Part shown: positions 1 to 9,392 of the stretch, piece after piece
Layout of the letters: each line of letters begins with the position of its first letter
Numbering within the stretch: the stretch's first letter is position 1
Assembly (NCBI RefSeq): GCF_035582795.1
Contig: NC_134371.1
Span: forward strand, 45,735,001 to 45,799,000
Length of the DNA stretch: 64,000 bases
Reading direction: 5' to 3'
DNA from: Mycteria americana
Lineage: Eukaryota; Chordata; Aves; Ciconiiformes; Ciconiidae
Made by a program: the position numbers and the translations under genes
Notes under the pieces: model-generated
What the model was told of the DNA's origin: nothing
Databases searched by the model: none
The model's input: only the letters and a program-made list of their open reading frames with translations

Positions 1-2160
1 CCCAGGATATGGTTGGCCTTCTGGGCTGTGAGTGCACATTGTTGGCTCATGTCCAGCTTTTCATCCATCAGTACCCCCAAGTCCTCCGCAGGGCTGCTCT
101 CAATCCCTCCATCCCCCAGCCTATAGTGATAGTGGGGGTTGCCCTGACCCAGGTGCAGACCTTACACTTGGCCTTCTTGAACCTCATGAGGTTCACATGG
201 GCCCACTTCTCCAGCTTGTCCAGGTCCCTCTGGGTGGCATCCTGTCCTTCTGGCATGTCAACTGCACCACTCAGCTTGGTGTCTTCTGCAAACTTGCTGA
301 GGGTGCACTCAATCCCACTGTCTATGCCATTGATGAAAGTATTGAACAGTACTGGTCCCAGTACAGACCCCTGAGGGACATCACTTGTCACCAGTCTCCA
401 TCTGGACATTGAACTGTTGACCACTACCCTCTGGATGTGACCATCCAACCAATTCCTCATCCACCGAACAGTCCACCCATCAAATCCATATCTCTCCAAT
501 TTAGAGAGAAGGATGTTGTGGAGGACTCTGTCAAAGGCCTTACAGAAGTCCAGCTAGATGACATCTGTAGCTCTTCCCTCGTCCACTGGTGTAGTCACTC
601 CATCATAGAAGGCCACTAGGTTGGTCAGGCAGGACTTGCCTTTGGTGAAGCCATGCTGGCTGTCTCGAGTCACCTCCCTGTCCTCCATGTGCTCTAGCAT
701 AGCTTCTAGGAGGATCTGTTCCACGATCTTCCCAGGCACAGAGGTGAGGCTGACAGGTTGGTAGTTCCCAGGGTCCCCCTTTCTACCTTTTTTAAAAATG
801 GGTGCAGTGTTCCCCTTTTTCCAGTCACCAGGGACTTCACCTGACTGGCATGACTTTTCAAATATCATGGAGAGTGGCTTGGCAACTACATCAGCCAGTT
901 CCCTCAGGACTCTGGGATGCATCTCATCAGGTCCCATAGACTTATGTATGTTCAGGTTCCTCAGGTGGTCTCGAACCTGATCGTCTCTTGCAGTGAGAGG
1001 GACTTTGCCCCCCCAGTCCCCGTCTTGCTGTCCATCCACTCAAGAGGTGTGGGAAGAGAGGTTGCCAGCGAAGACTGAGGCAAAGAAGTTGTTGAGTACC
1101 TCGGCGTTCTTGTCCATTGTTACCAGTTTGCCAGTCTTGCTCATCGGGGGGGTACGCTTTCTTTGATCTTCCTTTTCTGGCTGACATACCTGTAGAAGCC
1201 CTTCTTGTTATTCTTTGCATCCCTTGCCAAGTTCAGCTCCAGCTGCGCCTTGGCCTTCCTGACCCCATCCCTACACAACCGGGCAGCGTCCCTGTACTCT
1301 TCCCAGGATACCTGTCCCTGCTTCCACTGCCTGTGCATTTGCTTCTTGCCCTTTAGTTTGACCAGCAGGTCTCGACTTAGCCATGCTGGTCTCTTGCCTT
1401 CCTTTCCTGATTTCCTGCATCTGGGGACTGAGAGCTCTCGCGCTCTATGGAAGGCATCCTTAAAGATCTGCCAGCTCTGTTCTGCTCCCTTGTCCCTGAG
1501 GGCCATTTCCTAGGGGGTCCTATTGACTAACCTCCTTGAAGAGCTGGAAGTTTGCTTTCCCTAAAATTCAGGCTCCTAACTTTACTCTTCGCCTGACCCA
1601 TATCCCTCAGGCCTGCGAATTCCACCAGTGTATGATCACTGCAGCCTAGGTGCCTACAATCTTGACGTCACCGATTACCTCACTTGCATTGGTGACCAAC
1701 AGGTCCAGCATCACATCCCCTCTGGTAGGGCTGTCTATTACCTGGCTTAAGAAGTTATCCTCAATGCCCTCCAGGAGTCTCCTGGATCGCCTACACCTCG
1801 CCGTGCTACTTTTCCAGCAGATGTTCGGGGTGCTTGAAGTCCCCCAGCAGGGTGAGAGCCTGTGAGCGCGATGCCTCCTGTAGCTGGAGTAAGAAGGCTT
1901 TGTCAATAGCTCCCCTTGCTCAGGTGGCCTGTAGTAGACACCAGCCACAAGGTTCCCTTTGTTGCCTCAGTCTCTGATTCTTACTTGTAAGCTTTCAATC
2001 TGCTCATGGCTGTTCTTCAGAGACAGCTCTTCACACTCTATCCGTTTCTTGATGTAGAGGGCAACGCTTCCACCCCTCCTTCCTCGCCTGTCCCTTCTGA
2101 ACAGCTTGTAGCCATCGATAGCCACACTCCAGTTGGCTGAGGCTTATCCAGTCGGATAAG
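1..2160 (-). mobile_element. CR1 LINE fragment, 5'-truncated, degenerate ORF2 (endonuclease + reverse transcriptase)
   Basis: Read on the minus strand, this stretch encodes CR1-type ORF2 pieces in the expected order. Endonuclease residues lie near 2135-1960 (WSVAIDGYKLFRRDRRGRRG, then VALYIKKRIE) and continue near 1948-1646. A linker follows at 1506-1141, then reverse transcriptase at 1039-554 ([30 protein letters not shown]) and 499-68 ([14 protein letters not shown], then the catalytic box at 292-281). The catalytic box reads FAED where the family has F/YADD, so one catalytic aspartate is lost. Several frame changes and stops separate the pieces, so no intact ORF2 exists. The left edge of the window cuts the element before its 3' tail. 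The right end, near 2140-2160, is the 5' truncation point usual for LINE insertions. It lies in an intron of CLCC1, antisense to the gene. Family assignment is by recognition of CR1 protein motifs; the subfamily is not determined. Confidence 0.93.
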
Positions 2161-2161
2161 C
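2142..2161. repeat. Perfect 8-bp inverted repeat with 4-nt loop at the CR1 truncation junction
   Basis: GCTTATCC at 2142-2149 and GGATAAGC at 2154-2161 are exact reverse complements separated by AGTC. It sits where recognisable CR1 coding sequence stops, so it may mark the insertion junction. It could also be chance. Confidence 0.5.
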
Positions 2162-2169
2162 TGAAGCTC

Positions 2170-2773
2170 TCTAAATAAATCTTTACAATTCAGAATATGC
2201 TAACGTTTTATGCTCACATGATCTTGAAAATAGCCTGTCTAGTTTTGAGGTGATCCATGGAAGCCAAATGAAAAAAGCAAGCTGTTGGTAGCATAACCTT
2301 GCTGTTAGGGGTCCTCACATGGAAGGAGACTGTAAAGTGCTTCCCTGAAGCCTTGCTGCCGTTAGCCAGACTGTAACTTTTTCTCTTAACCAAACTGCAG
2401 GAGTTGGCAGCAGTGGTTCTGTGGTTCATACCAGGCACATACTACTCAAGCACTGAATTACATCAATTTTGTAATTTTAAAGTATGGTAGGTAATGCGAT
2501 AAATATCGTAAAGAAGAAATAACTAAATATCACAAGAAAGAAATGAGCAACTGCAACGTAAGGCTGTGACAGGAGTGACTACTACTAATACCATGAAACT
2601 TTTCTGCCTTCTAATGCTGCAGATACGCTGTGAAAGCAAGGAAAAATTCTCTCAACTGTTCTGTGTAAATGACGCCAGTAAAAACAAAAGTTGGAAGTTC
2701 CTTCATGTGTACTGGCAGTAAGCGTGGAAAATTCCCAATCTGGATCATAATTTTTTCCTGTTTTCTTTTTCAG
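2170..2773. other. CLCC1 intron segment, no recognised feature
   Basis: AT-rich sequence between the CR1 remnant and the first CLCC1 exon in the window. I looked for the CLCC1 exon that should precede the first membrane segment and did not find it, so it must lie left of the window. Confidence 0.6.
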
Positions 2774-2914
2774 ATACTCTTGTGCTTAGTGTGCATTGTA
2801 ATAGTAATAGCTACAGAGCTCTGGACACGTATTCATTGGTTTGTTCAGCTAAAACGTGTTTTATTAATAAGTTTTCTCATCAGTTTTGCATGGAATTGGC
2901 TTTACTTGTATAAG
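2774..2914 (+). CDS. CLCC1: CLCC1 coding exon a (membrane segments)
   Basis: A pyrimidine tract ending cag precedes 2774 and gtaagt follows 2914. The 141 nt read [20 protein letters not shown] through WNWLYLYK in phase 0 at both ends. Two hydrophobic stretches are separated by a short basic loop (QLKR). Confidence 0.95.
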
Positions 2915-5900
2915 GTAAGTTGTTCTGAAATCTTAATGGCTTTTAGGCTTCAAATTTTACAGTTATGAGGGAGTTAACGTTATTTAGTGCCTTAGTTTAT
3001 ATAAAGCAATAATTGACTGCAAAATAAATAAAGGGGTGAATGTTTTCTTTTGCATGTTGACAGGTGCATTAGGCTTAAAGAAGAACAAAAGAAACCCTGC
3101 CTACTTTTGTCCTGCTGCCAAGGTGCACAAAACTCATAAAGCAGTAGAACTGTGATTTCACTGCATGGGCAAGGGAGACATGAACTCTGTCTAAAGCAGC
3201 TTGGTAGAAAAGTCTGATGAAAATAAATTGTGGGGTTTTTTTTTCTTTCTTTAAGGATTTTCTTAGAAAGAATTCTTCTTTCTAAGGATTCCCTGGCTGA
3301 AACTGTATTTAATGTGTGATAGACCAGAGATAAACGCTTCATTAATGGTGACAAAGTAGCTGACTGTACAATGGTATTGGTTTTAATGAGGAGGAATTTG
3401 TGCTGCTAGGTCATAGCCCAACCACAAAATCTCGGTCCTCACATCTTGTCTTTGGAATTTAACTGCACCTTGTCAGACCCAGGAATAGCGGAGTGCCAGA
3501 GAGTAGGATGGCTCTTGAACATGAGTGGACTGCCATGCGGAGGACTTAGACTGAGTCAGTGAAGAATGTCCGATTTTTTCAACAGATGATTTGACTTAAT
3601 TTTTTCTATTTGATTATCAGTTGCAAACTGTAAGGCAAAATTACAATGAATACAGGTATTTGTTGATGGGAATTATTTACAAAAATAAAAGAGAATGTCC
3701 TGATGTTTTAATTAGTAATTGCATGGCAGCTGTGTCTTTTTAACCTAGAAACATTTTAAGGAAATAAGATGTCAGATTACTTTTGCCCTGAAGTTCTGTC
3801 TTTGAATATTGAAGTTTGCTGTTTTGGTAATTCAGACTCCATTTGGAGGACAGCTTGGAGGTAGCCATCTTGGTAGTTTTTATCCATTCCTGGAAAGTAC
3901 TTAGAATTTAACTCTGTTAAATTGTTTAGGTAGCAAACTTTTCTTCATACAGATTTACCCAGGTAATGATCCCAAACCTGCTAAGAGCAAACATCGTTAG
4001 CTCAGGTGCAGTGCTGCATGGATGCAGGTGCTCTGTGCCCAGCACCACCTTGTTTTACGTTTTACAAGTAATTCTTACTCTCCTGCAGCTGGCCTTTGCG
4101 CAGCATCAAGCAGAAATTGCGAAAATGGGGCAGTTTGATAACGTCTGTGCTGAGAAGTTGGACTGGAGGGAAAGCCTTATTGGTAAATACTTGTTTCATT
4201 ATTTTGTAATAGTATTTAAGATCACAAAATATTCAGTAATAGTATCCAAGAACACTAATTTCTTCACGGGTAGTACATTGAATCTTCTCAGCAATACATG
4301 ATTATGTGGTTGTACCATTTTTCCATTCCACAAGACTTTCTTTTCTAGGCCTTTGAAGGAGAGCTTATCACAAAACTCTGCTTAGAGCATGTCATGGTGT
4401 TACTTCTACATGGTATTTTTCCTTATAACTTACCCTGTGAGTGTTTCCCCAATTGCCCCCCCCCCCCTCCCCCCCATACCATTCAGCACTGTTTATTGAA
4501 GATAGGAGGGCAGAATTCAAGAAAAAGTTGTTTGTTTTTTTTTTTATGGTCCAGGCCTGCGAGTATAATGGACTTCAGAAATTAGATCTGTAACTACTTA
4601 CTCTAGTGTTGTTATTTTGCAGAGAAAGCTGAATTTCTTCATTAGCCATTTTTTGTTATCCAATGGTATAGCAGGTAGAGTAATGATGGCAACTCTAATG
4701 AGTGCTTGTTACAGTCTTCCCTTTAGAATTTATTGGCTGTGATTGCTCTTTTTATGTCAAATTTCAATGGTTTATATTCTGACTGTATTAAAATCAAACT
4801 ACAGAGACACTGATGTCATAAATTACTTGTTTATAACTTAAAAGTTCCCTTAAGGAGTAAGACATTCTGCTTTATAACTAAAATAGTCTCTTGAAATCTA
4901 GCAAGCAAAATATACATTTTCAATCTACTTGCAGCCTGGCAGATGAGGAATAACACTCAGAATTACTTCTCTTTCAGTAGCTGTGCATAAAATGTCCTAG
5001 ATAATTGTTCCCACAGATGAGACTTGTTGTTCTTCTGAGGCTTCTAGGGACTAAGTTCATCTAATAAAGAGAACTTTCTTGACTAAACATGGGAAAACTT
5101 CAGTTTCATTTCTTTCTTTCCCGCTTTCCCTCTCCTTCCTGCATCCCCATGACTGGATAAACTACACTGCCAAGCTAATCTCAGATTTTTAAAAATAAAT
5201 CTGAGCTTTGAACCATATCTAGAAGAGTTCTCTTCCATCTATGATTGAAATGCTACTTTCTGTATTACAGCCGTGTCATAAAATATACGTTGAGAAAGTA
5301 GTGAAAATATGTCTCTGCTTTGACTACAGAATGGCTCAGAAGTAAATGGATGTTTCAGGACGATCCCTGTCAGAAGTACTATGAAACTCTACTAGTAAAT
5401 CCTGTTTTGCTGGTTCCACCGACAAAGGTATATGCCAAGCCTAAAGAGGCTGTTCCTGTTTATGTTTGCAATCAGCGACAACACTGTTTTCCTATTTATC
5501 TTTTTCTAGGCATTGGCAATTACTTTCACCAACTTTGTAACAGAGCCTTTGAAGCATGTAGGACAAGGTATTGGTGAATTCATCAAAGCACTTATGAAGG
5601 AGATACCATTTATTCTGCAGGTTCCAGTGCTAATTATGATGGCTCTGGCTGTCCTGGTTTGTATACATTTATCTTACATTTAAAAGCTCAGTTTAATTTT
5701 TTTATATATTAAGCTTATTTATTTATTTCTTACTTGTACTGCTGAACAGATTTCTTAGCGTAGAGGAAATTATTTCTACAAGGGAATTTTTTCTTGACAA
5801 AATCTTTATAGTACAGTTGATTTAGCAATTAAAATAAGTAAGTTTGTATTTAAACTGCATCTCTCCCCAACTCCCCAAGTGGGATAAAATAGCATTAAAC

Positions 5901-7268
5901 CGCCTAAAATCTTAGACTCTATGACAGTTTATTGCAGCTTAGTTCCCATTTCTTCTTTGTGTCATGACACAAGGATGCAAATAATTGGCATTTTGTACAT
6001 GAAAGCATTGAGTTAGAGCCTTCAACATCTTTACTGTAGCACCAAAGATGGACTGCATCTAGTCTGGCAGTTCCTGCAGTGAGCTTGGATTGTATTGTAG
6101 CCATTCTGATCCACCTGAGCTTTTCTTTTAGTGTTTTTCAGAGATGTGACTTTGAATTCTGTGTGAAAACGGTAGGCTGCAAATATTTGGTTTTGTTCTC
6201 CCCCCCCAGGCTTTCTTCTATGGCGCAGGATCATCGGTACCTATGCTAAGATACTTAACGTCTTTTCAGAAGAAAAGTCTTCCTCCACCTGGCAGTCAAC
6301 AGGAGAAAATAGACTTTGGGCAGTATGATGGGAGTAAATCACATGGCTATTATTCGCAGAAGCTTCCTTATGCTTATAGAGGACCTTATGACAGAGGAGA
6401 TGCTCCAGTGAGACCAGCAAATGGCAGCAGAAGTCCTGACATCGTGCATACAAGCAATGAGCCAGACACGCAAGTAGAAGAGCCTCAGAAACCAGAACCT
6501 GGTGTATGTTAGTCCTGGTGCTCTTTGAGCTGGGATTAAATTTAATAGATTTCCATATCATCTGCTAGAACATGTTTAAACAACAAGCTTAACCCAAATC
6601 TTGGGGAGAGAGGAGTTAAGGAATTACCTGTTCCCCTGTGGAACAGTTTGGTTAGAGGTATCTTGGGCACGTCTTGTTCTGGAAGAATACTGTGCAGTGG
6701 CTAACTGTGGCAGGAAACTACTGAATTAAAAACTCTTTACAGTAAAGATTTAAATAACTTCTGTTTTGAGAGATCAGTACTTATGTCAGCCTGGGCAATA
6801 ATGATTACCCATAGAAGAAAGGCGGGAAAAAAAGCAGTGGTGACTTTTTTGTAAACTAAGAAAATTAAAAACAGACTTATACTCTAGATTGTGCTTATTT
6901 ACATGTACTGTTTCTGCAGGGGAAAAAAAATACCAGTCATACTTTGGGGGAGTTCTGCCCCTTGAGCTGAGATGCACCTGAAGCAATAGATGCCATCACT
7001 TTGGATTGCTTGATTAATAGCTTATTATTAATTTTTACAGAATAGATTGCACACTGAGGCTGAAGTTTGTAGACTAGAAACTATCACAGCTGAAAACCTT
7101 ACTGAAGAACATGCACTTGATCAGCAGAATCAGGAGACAGGCAAAGCAGAGCAAGAGACTGGAGAAAGTTGTGATCCTAATAAAAACCTAGAAGGGAAAA
7201 GTTCTGCAGTGGAACCATGTGAAGAGAAGAAAAAGAGCAGTTCACGTGACTCACAGGAAGAAGACTAA
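2774..7268 (+). CDS. CLCC1: CLCC1, chloride channel CLIC-like protein 1, 3' part (last six coding exons)
   Basis: Exons are 2774-2914, 4089-4182, 5330-5427, 5510-5656, 6210-6503 and 7041-7268, with a TAA stop. They join in phase to give 333 residues, equivalent to roughly the last 60% of a family protein of about 550 aa; the N-terminus lies left of the window. CLCC1 is a multi-pass ER-membrane protein described as an anion channel, linked to ER ion balance and protein folding. The sequence shows hydrophobic segments in exon 1 ([16 protein letters not shown] and [17 protein letters not shown]) and across exons 4-5 ([19 protein letters not shown]). Between them lie the conserved [13 protein letters not shown] and [15 protein letters not shown] blocks. 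The tail is hydrophilic, rich in Glu, Lys and Ser, and poorly conserved, as in the family. It faces GPSM2 tail to tail. Homology is by recognition, but the order of motifs and the synteny with GPSM2 make it secure. Confidence 0.96.
2915..4088. other. CLCC1 intron, no recognised feature
   Basis: Unique-looking AT-rich intron. I saw no repeat family, RNA gene or additional exon. Confidence 0.6.
4089..4182 (+). CDS. CLCC1: CLCC1 coding exon b
   Basis: The acceptor ctcctgcag precedes 4089 and the donor gtaaat follows 4182. It encodes [20 protein letters not shown] and continues to DWRESLI. It ends after one base of a Glu codon (phase 1). The AQHQAE..KM block is a strong family signature. Confidence 0.95.
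4183..5329. other. CLCC1 intron with a C-rich run
   Basis: Intron sequence. The only notable element is a cytosine run at 4456-4475 (C12, T, C7), a simple low-complexity tract. I recognise nothing else. Confidence 0.6.
5330..5427 (+). CDS. CLCC1: CLCC1 coding exon c
   Basis: The acceptor gactacag precedes 5330 and the donor gtatat follows 5427. It completes the Glu codon and reads [20 protein letters not shown], then [12 protein letters not shown], ending in phase 0. The conserved DPCQKYYE motif anchors the assignment. Confidence 0.95.
5510..5656 (+). CDS. CLCC1: CLCC1 coding exon d
   Basis: The acceptor tttctag precedes 5510 and the donor gtttgt follows 5656. Its 49 codons read [20 protein letters not shown], then [17 protein letters not shown], then the start of a hydrophobic segment, [12 protein letters not shown]. 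The intron before it is only 82 bp. Confidence 0.95.
6210..6503 (+). CDS. CLCC1: CLCC1 coding exon e
   Basis: A C-run acceptor ending cag precedes 6210. It begins [11 protein letters not shown], finishing the membrane segment, and then becomes a hydrophilic Tyr/Gly/Pro-rich region. The donor choice GGT|gtatgt at 6503 keeps phase 0 with the last exon. Reading through instead gives Val-Cys and a stop at 6510-6512. Confidence 0.93.
7041..7268 (+). CDS. CLCC1: CLCC1 terminal coding exon
   Basis: The acceptor atttttacag precedes 7041. The frame reads [20 protein letters not shown] to a very acidic, Lys/Ser-rich end ([14 protein letters not shown]) and a TAA at 7266-7268. The first codons AAT AGA contain no stop in this frame, which confirms phase 0. 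Confidence 0.93.
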   Translation, partial: NRLHTEAEVCRLETITAENLTEEHALDQQNQETGKAEQETGESCDPNKNLEGKSSAVEPCEEKKKSSSRDSQEED

Positions 7269-7465
7269 GGAAGCCCCAAGCTCTGCTGTAAGTCTTGTCT
7301 CCTCTTTAGTTGTCACATAGTTGCTAGTTCTGCTCTAGTTCTCAAATGTAGAAAAGAGAACAGGTGGTGGGAATTCATCTTTGGTCAGAGCATTAGGAAG
7401 CATAGTTGTGAGGTGGGGTTTTAAAAACTGAGAGACTGAGTATATGTACTACCTCTGGAATTTGA

Positions 7466-7471
7466 AATAAA
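7466..7471 (+). terminator. CLCC1: Candidate proximal CLCC1 poly(A) signal AATAAA
   Basis: A canonical hexamer about 200 nt downstream of the CLCC1 stop. It would give a short 3' UTR; use cannot be judged from sequence. Confidence 0.4.
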
Positions 7472-8656
7472 TGTGTTAAGTAAGATAATACAACTTTAAT
7501 TGGCCAAGAAAACAGGCTTGTGGGTGCTGCTGCTTGTTTGAAATCAAGTTTGTGTAGTAACTTTTGAGTAAAACTAAGTATTCTGTGGTGGGAAAGCACT
7601 GATAGTCTGTGATCTAGCAAACATAAGCCTACCCACGTAACTGGCAAACAGAAGAAAGTTGTTGATATTCATATAATTCACATAAGACTAACTGCAGCTC
7701 AACTAGAAGTCTCAGGACTCTTTGTTTTATATTCTTTAAAATCACTCTTAAGTAAGTAGAATTGCTGCTTGTCAGCTTAGTTTTAGGACAGCTTGATTAT
7801 TTTCTTCTAGTTTAGTCATTTGCAGAGGAGTGAGAAGCTGATGTATCAGATGTTTTAGGGTGATTCAAAGCTGAACAAGGAATAGGAAGCACTAAGAAGT
7901 ACTGAAGATCAGCATGATAAACTGATGGTAACACATGGTTTTGGAAGAATATTTTGTCATTTCTCCTTAAAAGCAGAAGGAGGACAATTTCAGTTTCAGT
8001 AGAAATCAATTTTCGGTGCTAAAAAGCTGCAAGAGAATGAACGTAAAACTTTCAGTAACTGTAAAATAGTTTGAATTATGTGGAGCCTGTGTCTGTTTAG
8101 CTATTCTTACAATGCCATTTTACTCTGAAGCTAAAATTAACTGTAGGTTCTTCTCTAGGGGTATAATACTTCAAGTAAAAATTTACATCACTTCATTTAT
8201 AAATACCTGAAGTGAACAGTTTGCCACCTTTGGTGTTAAAATCAGTGGTTTTTAACTCAAGCTGCCTATACTTAAAACAACATCTAGCCCTCTGGGTTCC
8301 CAAGAACTACCCCAGCACAGCACATCCTTATCAAGAGAAGGAGAAGTAGTTGAGGTCAAGTAATAAGTAGCATACATATGTTTACTGTTTGTAACATTTT
8401 AAATTAAATTACTGCAGGAATTACTTGATGTCCGTGGTAGTTCATGCCAAGTTTCACCCACCCCTGTGATTCCTTGGTGCATGGACCACTACTGGTGGTG
8501 GACATGTACCACACAATCTACAGAACAGCATTGGCAGCTGTTACTTAAAAACAAGTATATCTTCTTAAATTCTTCTGACTGTAAAACTGTGCTGAGTAAT
8601 ACAGGAAACAACTAAATATTACCCACAAAATCCAGCATATTTTGAAAATACTATTT

Positions 8657-8662
8657 TTTATT
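8657..8662 (-). terminator. GPSM2: Candidate GPSM2 poly(A) signal (AATAAA on the minus strand)
   Basis: TTTATT on the plus strand is the first canonical minus-strand hexamer that I see after the GPSM2 stop at 9228, and it would give a 3' UTR of about 590 nt. Confidence 0.55.
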
Positions 8663-8695
8663 AAACAGAATTAAAATTAGGGTTTGGTTTTTTTT

Positions 8696-8701
8696 AATAA
8701 A
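8696..8701 (+). terminator. CLCC1: Candidate distal CLCC1 poly(A) signal AATAAA
   Basis: A canonical plus-strand hexamer 34 bp from the minus-strand signal of GPSM2. If both are used, the two convergent transcripts overlap by several tens of bases. Confidence 0.45.
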
Positions 8702-9227
8702 AATAATTGCAGAAACACAGTTTGGAAGACACAAAGACAGACTAAGTACTGAAGCTATTTCTCCAATATTTTTTTTTTTTTTTTTTTAATTTTTAAAAAA
8801 GTATAAAAGAAAACAGGACCTTTTTCCAGGGAGGTACAAATCAGGAAAAAAAAAATTGTTTTCTTTAAAAAGAACATACAAATTTAGGTTTTACACTAGA
8901 TGGAGGCCAGTGGTAGAATCCACACATCAGCAATGAGAATACCTTGACAGGGAAAAAAATACGTACTAATGTTCATAGACTAGAGGCAGTTAAGAGGGAG
9001 ATGCAGTAATCAGTATCTCAGACTGCTAAAGGCAGCTGCCACCTGCAAAGAGCAGCGGCAACTCTAACTACTGGTCATGAGTGTGATGATGCTGCTATTT
9101 ATACAAAAAAGTATTAGAAAGGGGACAAAACTACTAATTGCAGTCTTCTGTAAAAAGGCGTATGTTTTGCCAGCAAACAAAAATTATTCCTAAGATGCTA
9201 CTGTACAGTAGGCGCCTGTTTCTTTCT

Positions 9228-9392
9228 TCAGCTAGAATTTGGTCCCTTTATAGTTGAGGGTAAATGGACTCTTTGTTCATCCATTCTCTTAGCTTGTGAT
9301 CGTAAAATCAGGCTGAAAAAATCCTCATCTGGCACAGTTGGTCCTTTTGCAAATGATGGAGGAGCACATCTTTGATCATCCAGTCTGGAACC
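9228..9392 (-). CDS. GPSM2: GPSM2 coding exon 14 (end of GoLoco 3, GoLoco 4, stop)
   Basis: It reads GSRLDDQRCAPPSFAKGPTV, then DEDFFSLILRSQAKRMDEQR, then a short tail HLPSTIKGPNSS and TGA. The acceptor is gtccgtag just above 9392. The DDQR and DEQR arginines that contact Galpha nucleotide are both present. Confidence 0.95.
   Translation of the reverse strand, partial: GSRLDDQRCAPPSFAKGPTVPDEDFFSLILRSQAKRMDEQRVHLPSTIKGPNSS

Larger units (their letters stand above)
7269..9227. other. Convergent 3' UTR region of CLCC1 (+) and GPSM2 (-)
   Basis: No coding sequence fits here. It holds the 3' UTRs of two genes that end toward each other. There is an A/T-rich zone at 8640-8870 with a T-run of about 20 at 8768-8788. 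I saw no repeat family. Confidence 0.75.

Noticed and set aside
1205-1513. Plus-strand frames within the first 2 kb
   Set aside because: They are antisense shadows of the minus-strand CR1 coding sequence.
3966-4301. Plus-strand 111 aa frame treated as one gene
   Set aside because: Only its middle (4089-4182) is real, as a CLCC1 exon. The ends are intron sequence read through the splice sites.
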